DNA from: Conidiobolus incongruus B7586
Lineage: Eukaryota > Entomophthoromycota > Entomophthoromycetes > Entomophthorales > Conidiobolaceae
Assembly (NCBI GenBank): GCA_000697335.1
Contig: JNEM01009702.1
Coordinates: forward strand, 1 to 32,910
Length of the DNA: 32,910 nt
Direction: 5' to 3'
The position numbers were made by a program, and so were the translations under genes. Under the pieces are notes generated by a model. It saw only the letters and a list, made by a program, of their open reading frames with translations. It made no database searches and was not told where the DNA came from. How positions within the stretch are numbered: position 1 is the first letter of the stretch; every line of letters starts with the position of its first letter. Below, in pieces: positions 23,049 through 31,330 of the stretch.

Positions 23049-26000
23049 ATGAGTACCACTAGCAAAGGATCCAATAACAACAAAACAAAAGTCACATTAG
23101 ATGGTATTACAAGAATTGTTTCTCTTACTCCTTTTCTCTCTTGGTCTGAGTTTGAAGAATTAGTCGGACAATTATTTAATCATCCTAACAAGAGTTTCTC
23201 CGCTACATATTATGATGCTGATGGTGACCTTATCGCTATTGATCGTCAGGATGAATTTGAAGAGTATCTTGAGAATAACATCGGTTCTAAGCTCTTTTTA
23301 AAAGTTGGCCAAGACAAGGATAATATTGACTGGACGGTAGTTAAATCTTCGGATGAACTTTCTCTCAATTCCCCAAGTCAAGTTGATCAAGAAGAGGAAA
23401 GAAATTCAAAAGTCTCCGTTGATCCTGTATCGTCTTCCTTACTTCAGAGATTTTTCCCCAACTATCAAAGTCCCAACACTATGTCTGAAAATGAAAGACA
23501 AGATCAATTGTTTCAAGAAATGCTGCAAAGATCCGAAAAAGCTTTATTGGAACTTGAATCGCCACAACATACTTCCGCACAGTCGCACAATCATTCTCGA
23601 TTACCCAGCTTAAGCACGTCGGAACATTCCACTCTGCCTAAATTGCCTACTGAAACTTCCCAAAATCCAAATCCTAAAGATTTCCCACAGATTTCTCATT
23701 TAACACCTCCTTCCTCTCTTGAGGAACACAATATTGAGACATCCGTATCTCCACCATTCCCACCCTCACAGCCTGCTTCCGACGATAGCTACAATCCCAA
23801 TACTGAACTTAACGAACCTCATTTTAATAATGGATCTACTAATGTTGATCATCCAACACAACCTAATCAAAATGAACTTCACACCAACTCTCCGGTGGAT
23901 TTTTCCAATATTTCATCTTCTGATACTGCTCTTCAAACAGCCGAATATTATCGCCCTAAGCCATTCGGCTTTCCTTCTATTGATCAATCTGAAATTGAAG
24001 CTAATCAATCCAAATCTCCACGTTTAACCAGCTCTCTTGCAGATTATCCAGTCACTAGTAATGTTCAGCATATTGACCATGAATCCGGCTCTATCACTGA
24101 AGAGGAGTTTTCATCTCCTAGATCTGTAACGCCAGCAGATGACTCTACTTCGAATCCATTTGTTGATGTTGTTGAAGATAATGCAGACGGTGACAAAAGA
24201 AATCAGGATTTAGAACTTTCTCCTGACCATAACATTCCACCATATTTTGAACCACATATTGCAATTTGCCCACCTCATCCAGATTTCATGAATGAGTTTA
24301 ATCTAGAACGAATTCAAGAAGAGATTCAAAAAAATTCCACTTCTCTGATTGCAGCTAATTCTCCTCGTCTTGAACCTACTAACTCCAATCCTCAGCAGGA
24401 TGGGTATGATAATCAAGTTTTACCTCCACCACCTGAACCATACCTTACTATTTGCACTCCGCATCCTGACTTCCCTCATGAAGAAAATAATCACTCTGAA
24501 ACCAACAATGAAATTAATAATATAGCTATAAACGAGACCAGCTCAAATTCAAACATGCAAGAATATAGAAATATACCTGCTCAAGGCACGACTTCAGATG
24601 TTAACAACTCTACTACCCGAGCACCATCACCTCCTATGCCACCTCTTCCTCATTGCATTTTGCAAAGTGTTATACCTAAGTCATCGTCACACGAGGAATC
24701 TAGCCATTCTCAGCCTGAATATGAATCTAATGAACAGATAAACAATAGCCAAGACCAATCCAACCAAATAGATGCCAATAGCACAAATGATCCATCTTCC
24801 GATCGTACTCTTGAGAATATTACAAAGGTATCACGTTTATTTGATCAATATAGATCATGCATCCCAAATCAAATGCATGTTACTTTAGTTGTTGATATTC
24901 TCATAGATCAAATTGTATCTGGTGTGCAAATTGAAACCAATGTATTGGAAGTTAGTCTTCAAAACCTATCTGGTCAAACTTATCCCACCAGCAACCCATC
25001 TAGAGCCTTTATGGATTCGCTTAATTCTCTTTTCAGGCAATTTGGTACATCTTTACATCAGTTTATGGATCAATTCAATAACCATCTAAATGTTGATGCT
25101 GGTCAATCTAATCAAGATCAAACTAACAATCCTCGTGATGCTAACTCAAACGACTCATTGAATGAAAAATCTACTCAGGATGGAACTGAAACACCAGCAA
25201 TTCATTTCCCCAATGTCCCTCAGCACCAACCTTCAAATACTCCACCACATCACCCACACCCATCTTACTCTCGAAATGAACCCATACATTGGCCGCGTAT
25301 TCCTTTCCATTTCCCCCCATTTCATGCTCCACCATTCCCTCATCCTCATCCTCATCCACATGGTCCAGGCTCTGGTCCTCATACTCATCCTCCAGGCTGC
25401 CCTGGTCCTCGCCCACCACATCATTCTCCAGATCACCAACCAAGACCTCATTCCCCACCTTCTCCTCCTCATCATCGTCACCACCACCATCATTCAAGAT
25501 TTCACCATCGCCACTCAACCCATCATTCTCATGATCGTCGCGAATCAACTAGTACAGATTCCAGCTTAACTGATCGCCCAAGACGTCATAAATGTCATAG
25601 AAGGCACAGAATCGTAAAATCTCATTTATCCCCGCCCGATGAAAATCAAAAAGAAGAAAATAACGCTGATATCTCTTCCAGTACTATAGTTGTTGACCAA
25701 GCACCTAAACAACAAGATAAAGATTCACTTTTCCCAATGCGCGAAGAATTGAAAAACTCCCAAACCCCAATTGAAGGCCAGATTGAATCTGATAATGAGG
25801 TTGAAGTGAAAGTTTATATTCCCCCAAGACGCTCACACACTTACTCTTACACTCAGTCTGAGCTGAATGCCCATAACAATCACGAAAATACACAAGTTGA
25901 AGAGGATAGCCATGGTCATGAAAGAAACCAGAAGTTGCTACACCAATTGAGAACTTTAAACGATATGGGATTCCATGATGATCGTCTTAACCATCGTGTA

Positions 26001-26072
26001 CTCGATGTATTCGATGGTGACCTTCAAAAGGCTGCAAACCACTTACTCATCATTGGAAATGTGTCAGAATAG
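23049..26072 (+). CDS. PB1-UBA protein, candidate p62/NBR1-like autophagy receptor
   Basis: Intronless, 1007 residues. An N-terminal PB1 domain spans about 14-86, with KVTLDGITRIVSL as the first strands and the acidic OPCA motif YYDADGDLIAIDRQDEFEEY at about 54-73. A C-terminal UBA domain spans about 964-1003: LRTLNDMGF, the MGF loop at 973-975, then DGDLQKAANHLL. Just after PB1 lies DNIDWTVVKSSDE (91-103), whose W95-x2-V98 core with acidic neighbours matches an LC3/Atg8-interacting (LIR) motif, as in p62 (DDDWTHL). The middle is long, disordered and N/S/P/E-rich. It has two copies of a 17-residue motif (397-413 and 459-475). A helical-looking stretch covers about 595-690, and a His/Pro-rich region about 717-860. 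PB1 mediates oligomerisation and UBA binds ubiquitin; together with a LIR they define cargo receptors for selective autophagy. The ZZ finger and the NBR1 four-tryptophan domain are absent. Function is inferred from architecture. Confidence 0.85.
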   Translation: MSTTSKGSNNNKTKVTLDGITRIVSLTPFLSWSEFEELVGQLFNHPNKSFSATYYDADGDLIAIDRQDEFEEYLENNIGSKLFLKVGQDKDNIDWTVVKSSDELSLNSPSQVDQEEERNSKVSVDPVSSSLLQRFFPNYQSPNTMSENERQDQLFQEMLQRSEKALLELESPQHTSAQSHNHSRLPSLSTSEHSTLPKLPTETSQNPNPKDFPQISHLTPPSSLEEHNIETSVSPPFPPSQPASDDSYNPNTELNEPHFNNGSTNVDHPTQPNQNELHTNSPVDFSNISSSDTALQTAEYYRPKPFGFPSIDQSEIEANQSKSPRLTSSLADYPVTSNVQHIDHESGSITEEEFSSPRSVTPADDSTSNPFVDVVEDNADGDKRNQDLELSPDHNIPPYFEPHIAICPPHPDFMNEFNLERIQEEIQKNSTSLIAANSPRLEPTNSNPQQDGYDNQVLPPPPEPYLTICTPHPDFPHEENNHSETNNEINNIAINETSSNSNMQEYRNIPAQGTTSDVNNSTTRAPSPPMPPLPHCILQSVIPKSSSHEESSHSQPEYESNEQINNSQDQSNQIDANSTNDPSSDRTLENITKVSRLFDQYRSCIPNQMHVTLVVDILIDQIVSGVQIETNVLEVSLQNLSGQTYPTSNPSRAFMDSLNSLFRQFGTSLHQFMDQFNNHLNVDAGQSNQDQTNNPRDANSNDSLNEKSTQDGTETPAIHFPNVPQHQPSNTPPHHPHPSYSRNEPIHWPRIPFHFPPFHAPPFPHPHPHPHGPGSGPHTHPPGCPGPRPPHHSPDHQPRPHSPPSPPHHRHHHHHSRFHHRHSTHHSHDRRESTSTDSSLTDRPRRHKCHRRHRIVKSHLSPPDENQKEENNADISSSTIVVDQAPKQQDKDSLFPMREELKNSQTPIEGQIESDNEVEVKVYIPPRRSHTYSYTQSELNAHNNHENTQVEEDSHGHERNQKLLHQLRTLNDMGFHDDRLNHRVLDVFDGDLQKAANHLLIIGNVSE

Positions 26073-27205
26073 TTAGTTTCTCTTGCTTCATTTTAGGTTA
26101 ATCTCTAGTATGTTCATTGAAATATATGTTTTTAATCGATTTTGATAATTTAATCATTTTATATTGTTGAATAAATATATTTTATAGTTTAAAAGTTAAT
26201 TTTCATTAATAACATTGATGTAATCAATATATTTTCCATTTATCTGCTCTGTAGTAAATCAATATATCAATATATAAAGAAAATTCATGTATTTGGTTGC
26301 TTAATCTGAATGTTTTACTAACTTAAGAAGTATATTATGTTGAAAATTTTTAGATGCAAATATTCTATCTTATTTACTAAATAGTTGATTAAAAAAGTTT
26401 TGTTTTATTTTTCATTGTATATTCTTTCAAGTTGAAATTTTGGACTAGACATACTCAATAATCAAATTATTTTTTTATTTATACTAATATCTTTATATAT
26501 TTATGTTATTCTAAAAGTTTTGGTATAGCCTCTTCTCTAAGGATAATATTTGAAATACAGTATATCATATTATTCTGTTCTTATACTATTAATTTATATA
26601 ACCAATCATATTCAATAATTCATTAATATCTATTCAATTAATCAAAAAATCATTAGATCTTTAATAGATATGATATTTTAAATATTTGAAAATAATCATA
26701 TTAATAAAAGCCATTAAAATATAAGTCAAAATTACAGATACACCTGTTCGCAATGATAGAGAACTCACCAATTATGTAAAATAGAAAATAATAAGTAATT
26801 AAATAAAACGAAATAATTAAAATTGAATAGTATATAATTCAAAAATAATAATTTTCCATATCTATCAAATAATAGTTTATTTATCAGAATAATATTATTA
26901 CATGTGATATAATAATGATTACAAATAGTTTATTTAATTCGATTAAGAAAGAATGACATAAAATTATTCTAAAGGATTTCTAATATGCATTGCGACAGTA
27001 TCGACTATATTTTTGATTGATTAAAATATCCATTTTAATTTATAAATCATCAAACTATCTGACAAATTTAAAATTCAAGTTTTAGATGGAAAGTAAAATG
27101 AGATAATACTTAATTTATTTAAACTTATTTTAATACACAATAGTATTTCATAATTAATATCTCAAGGCCGTTTTCAATTATGTATCATTAATATATTTTA
27201 ATATA
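26073..27205. other. AT-rich intergenic DNA
   Basis: 3' flank of the PB1-UBA gene, then AT-rich sequence without a supportable gene or RNA. Confidence 0.6.
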
Positions 27206-28558
27206 ATGAGAATAAAATCTCCAATAACTAAGAATAATGAAACCAAGCAAGAGTTGTCCGATAAAATTAATATATTTTCATTTGGTAATGAACAATTATC
27301 AAGTAGACATTACTTAGATCAGCAAATTAAAGAAATGATGTTGAGCACATTAACAACAAAATAAAAACAAGTAACAATCAAGATTTTCGAAGATCCTAAA
27401 ATTAGAGTCAGAGTTCTTCAACAATTACACTAGATTCCAACTACTGTCAGTATTGCCAGTTCTCTAATATTTAATATTTCTGAAAAGGAAACTGAAAAAA
27501 CTTACAATGAAAGATCCCTGTAAAATGAATGGTAATCCATTTCAACCAAATCGCAATATAGCGAAAAAGAAGCAATTACCTAAAAAATTAATCAATAGTC
27601 CTTCTAATGATATACCCACCCAATTGCATTCTGATTCTGAAATCGATATATTAATGAAAGAACATAATGATATTGAAATAACTTCAAAGCTGGATAAATT
27701 GAACTTATCTAATGGAAATAACTCCCAACTTATTCTGAATTCTGATATATCTGCCAATACTTCTGTTACGTTATTAAATAATTTTAAACCTTCACCTCCA
27801 CTCTCCTTCAATCCTTTGCTATATCAGAAGAGCCTAATTTAGAAAGAAGAGATTCTGCAAATAGCAGTACAACTCTTTGTAGCAACAGTTCTCGTACATT
27901 TTATTCAGAAAAAATATTTTGGCCCCAACCAATTTAAAATTGATAGAGACAATAATGAAACTTAGAATGGCTGCTAAATCGAAAAATAGAGTGGTAAAGC
28001 TCAACAATCTCAATGTAAAAGTTCTCCAGCCATATTCTGATCGAGAGAGTCGAAAACTCTACCTTCAGAGAGCGCATTTAAGTTTAAACCACGATTCAAA
28101 TACATTAATTACTAAAGATTTCAAAATGTTTAATAAGCACCACTTCGATCAAGAAATATATGAAGGATGGAACCATGACTTAAATCTTCCAAAGGATAGT
28201 GCTAATGTATATGTATATTGGTAGGGATATGAAATCTATCTACCAACTGAATTTTTGCAGCAATTTCTGTAGGATAGTTCATCATTGAAGAGTGTTCTTA
28301 AATTTCTTGCAACAGTCTTATCTTTAGTTCCCATCGTTCTCCCATTCATGGCACTTCATTACTGGTTTTTTACCCCTTCAAGGAGATGTATTAAATATGC
28401 TTTCATCTCCAACAGGTTGTATTTTAACCGCAACATGGTAAATGCTTAAATTGATATATTTGATTTATAGTACTAATTTGTTTTAGGGTTTTACCTACTG
28501 TTGTTATTCCTCGACATTAGCGATTATAATCTTTGTAAACATTCCCTTTTTTATTTAA
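27206..28558 (+). pseudogene. Decayed gene for a protein with C-terminal membrane segments
   Basis: A plus-strand coding-like run starts at ATG 27206 (MRIKSPITKNNETKQE). It passes through FEDPKIRVRVLQQLH, a 111-codon open stretch at 27507-27842 and a 101-codon open stretch at 27919-28221 (containing LNNLNVKVLQPYSDRESRKL). It ends with membrane-type helices: VLKFLATVLSLVPIVLPFMA with the following LHYWFF, then STLAIIIFVNIPFFI at the end. About five stops and two or three frame changes interrupt it. A well-formed last intron remains at 28438-28486 (49 nt, GTAAAT...TACTAAT...TTTTAG); splicing it joins the two membrane segments in frame. The family is not recognised. Being S/N/K-rich at the front with membrane helices at the end suggests a tail-anchored or hairpin membrane protein. 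It is probably recently dead, but sequencing error or extra introns should be kept in mind. Confidence 0.45.
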
Positions 28559-29917
28559 TAAATTTTCACTTTTAAATAATAATATATTGACTAAATTAAT
28601 TAAAATTAAAATAATTAACTTTATTAATGTATCCACCATTTTAATATTGTTAAGTAATATTCCAATAAGTTTAATTATTACATATTAATATTTTGAATTT
28701 GATATTTAATAATAAGTGATGAAATTACTTTTAATCAAAAATGGTTTCTATAAACCCTTAGGATTTCAAATCATAATTTACACATTATTATGTAATAATG
28801 AATTTATATTGTGTAACAAACAATTAAAGTATTTGCTATCAAAAAGCAAATATTCATAATCTATTATCATATTATAATTATTATAATATAATGAAAAAAT
28901 TATAACTCCTAAATTTTCCTGTTATTAATGAAATTTGAAATTGATACCAATTAATAATTTAATAGGGTACATATTTTCAATATTGCTTTATTAATAAATT
29001 AACTCTCAGCAAAAAATATTATAGTATATATTCAAGTGTCTATATATTAAATAGTTTTTTTTAAATTTAATGAACTATAATCTAATTAAATTTTATAATA
29101 TATATGTATATATTCTGATATTTTTATATTATTTTATTCATTTTTAAATAACTATTTGAATACGTTAAAAAAATTTTTTAAATTAATAATATCATTATTA
29201 TTTATTAAATTATCAAAATTATATTAATTAATTAAAAATGAAATTATTATATATATATATATATATCAATTCAATTAATTTAATTTAAGTACAGAAATTA
29301 TTAATTATAAAAGATATAAATAGATTATTTAATTATTTAAGATATTATAGATCTTTAATATTACTTTAAATAATTTTATAAATTTTAAGAAACAATTTTT
29401 GAATTTATTCTATAAATTGTAAATCATATTATGACTCATTATTTTCAATAAAATTGATTGATAAATTTTGATAAAATATGGTTAAACTCACTAATCATCA
29501 TTTTCAATACTTTTAATATTAAATTTCTTTTTGATTTTAAAAATTGATGAAGAAAAATTTGTATAAATAATAATCTAATATGAATTGTGCAAAATATCTG
29601 GTCTTCGAATAGATGATATGTAATGTAGTGATTAAAAGGCTACAGAAATGTCTAATACTTGATTAAATAGTATATTAAATATATCATACATTAACTTTAA
29701 TCAAAAGAAATATTCTTTAGGAATGTGAAAAAATAGGATGTAATCAATAATAAAAGGTTATCTGACAAGTTTCAAATATATTTATTTTCATGTTATAATA
29801 CCAAAAAATATTTTATATCATATAAAATTTGAAATTAAAAAAAATGTTGTGATTTTTAAGTCAACTAAGAGATAAAATGGGTTATATGGTACACTTAATC
29901 ATGACAATGATATTACA
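28559..29917. other. Very AT-rich intergenic DNA
   Basis: Among the most AT-rich parts of the window, with an AT run at 29249-29266. No gene is seen. The right end is the 3' flank of the RRM gene. Confidence 0.65.
29249..29266. repeat. (AT)9 microsatellite
   Basis: Perfect AT run in intergenic DNA. Confidence 0.9.
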
Positions 29918-30676
29918 TTACAAAATTTGAAAGTGAGAAGGCTGTTGAGGTACTCCCATCCCTGCAGGATGCTGAATATGATGATGCTGATGAGGCATGC
30001 CCATGGTTTGGTTGTTCATCATCATAAGCTGCTGTTGTTGCTGCTGATCCATCATCGAATCAAATCCCATGTTGGGATAGGGCAGAGGGTTGTTTCCAGA
30101 ATTACGGGATGAATTGACACGGAATGGGTTACTGCATCGATCCTTACCAAATCTAATTGCGTATCCAGAATAGCTTGGGTTTTTCTGAATTCTTTCATAA
30201 GCACTAACCGCATTTAATAAACTAGTAAAATTGACAAACCCAGTGTTTTTCTCCTTAATAATATGAACTTGTTCGATTTCTCCAAATTCGCTGAAATCAC
30301 TTCGTAGCTTTTGTTCGGTAAAGGAAGGGTCGATACCACCCAAATAAATGTTCCTGGTTGCTCCCTTTCTCAAGGAGTCAATAATTCTTTCAGATAAAAA
30401 TACAGGTTTGGCCCAACCTAATTTGATTCTTCTACCACGAATCATAATTCCCTGGTAAGACGCTTGCTGAAAAAAGTTAGCAGCTTGGGTCACATCCACG
30501 AAAGTGACAAACGCACAATGTTTATCTAACATTAATTTAACGTTAATAAGCATACCGCCTCTTACTACATTACAAACATCTTCTGCAGTAGTTTCAGGGT
30601 GCAGATTCCCCATCCAAATTTGACGTAATTGGTGGGCAAGATCGCCTGGAGGTACAGAAGACATAAAAGAGATCAT
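29918..30676 (-). CDS. MRN1: MRN1/nrd1-like RNA-binding protein with two RRMs
   Basis: RNA-binding protein of the fungal Mrn1 (budding yeast) / nrd1 (fission yeast) family, which binds mRNAs and affects cell-cycle, mating and stress responses. Intronless, 252 residues. RRM A has RNP2 IWMGNL at 20-25 and RNP1 KHCAFVTF at 52-59. RRM B has RNP2 IYLGGI at 110-115 and RNP1 KNTGFVNF at 143-150. Family signatures are HPETTAEDVCNVVRGG, ASYQGIMIRGRRIKLGWAK, DFSEFGEIEQV and the end block RFGKDRCSNPFR; these correspond to the third and fourth RRMs of the four-RRM relatives. The tail is Q/M/H-rich (Q6 at 211-216, then a HHH cluster). The ATG at 30676 is preceded directly by an in-frame stop, so the reading frame does not extend upstream without an intron. 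It is therefore either a short two-RRM paralog or a gene whose 5' exons were missed. The family call is strong. Confidence 0.85.
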   Translation of the reverse strand: MISFMSSVPPGDLAHQLRQIWMGNLHPETTAEDVCNVVRGGMLINVKLMLDKHCAFVTFVDVTQAANFFQQASYQGIMIRGRRIKLGWAKPVFLSERIIDSLRKGATRNIYLGGIDPSFTEQKLRSDFSEFGEIEQVHIIKEKNTGFVNFTSLLNAVSAYERIQKNPSYSGYAIRFGKDRCSNPFRVNSSRNSGNNPLPYPNMGFDSMMDQQQQQQLMMMNNQTMGMPHQHHHIQHPAGMGVPQQPSHFQIL

Positions 30677-31330
30677 TTAAATAATAATATTGTCAAAACT
30701 GAAAACTTGGAATATTTTAAAGGTTAAAATGAGGAAGTTAACAAAAGATAAAATATAAAAGGGTCAAAGCTGGCCAAAGAAAAGGGATAGGCGCACAAAG
30801 TGATAAAAACAAAAAAGAGAATAGAAGGGTCCAAGAAGAAATAAAGAATGAATAGTAAAGAATAGGCTATGGAATATTAAATTATCAAATTGCAGCCAAG
30901 AAAATAAAAAAAGTAATAAGAAAGAAAGCAAGAAGAGATATTTTGTATAGGGATTAATATAAATGTAGGGGTAGAATTGACAAATAAAATTGCCTTATTG
31001 GGCATTTGACTAGGTACGAAAAATGAGCATTAGGTAGAATGTTGTGTAAGTGCTCAATTTCAAACTGTTCCATATTCGTCTTCTCTATTAAATTTTGAGT
31101 GACGTCTATCGTGTCTCAGTTTGTTAACCCCTGATTATTTGAAGAAACAGGCTGGCTGATTATGGTGAGAATATTGCTTTCTTTGGCATGTTTGTGCTTG
31201 TCTTTGAATATCCATACCAAACTTGAGTATATTCTTCAAGAATTGATTTACTGAGTATTTTCTATTTGATGGAATGGAGCGTGCTCTTTAATTCATCCAT
31301 TGCATTAATAATGAATCTGATTGGAATGCT
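30677..31330 (-). other. CT-rich leader/promoter of the RRM gene, with weak coding-like stretch
   Basis: On the minus strand about 30690-30960 is strikingly pyrimidine-rich (runs such as CTTGCTTTCTTTCTTATTAC), as in many fungal promoters and 5' leaders. Further upstream (about 31040-31320) the DNA is less AT-rich and shows short minus-strand open stretches containing VNQFLKNILKFGMDIQRQAQ and later HDRRHSKFNREDEYGTV. They are interrupted by stops and have no clear donor site linking them to the RRM exon. This may be an upstream ORF, 5' exons or a relic. Confidence 0.4.

Noticed and set aside
25171-25569. Open frames of 80-135 codons in other frames of the His/Pro-rich region
   Set aside because: They arise from the C-rich repetitive composition of the real coding strand and have no independent support.
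6426-28558. Alternative genetic code (TAA/TAG as glutamine) to explain the stops in relics
   Set aside because: The intact conserved genes (PBI2, SYF2, GPATCH4, RING, bromodomain, PB1-UBA, RRM) contain no in-frame TAA or TAG and terminate with them at the expected family C-termini. The relics also change frame.
31162-31254. Short plus-strand ORF with a signal-peptide-like start (MVRILLSLACLCLSL)
   Set aside because: Only about 30 codons, with no downstream exon. It lies antisense to a similarly weak minus-strand stretch and is likely chance.
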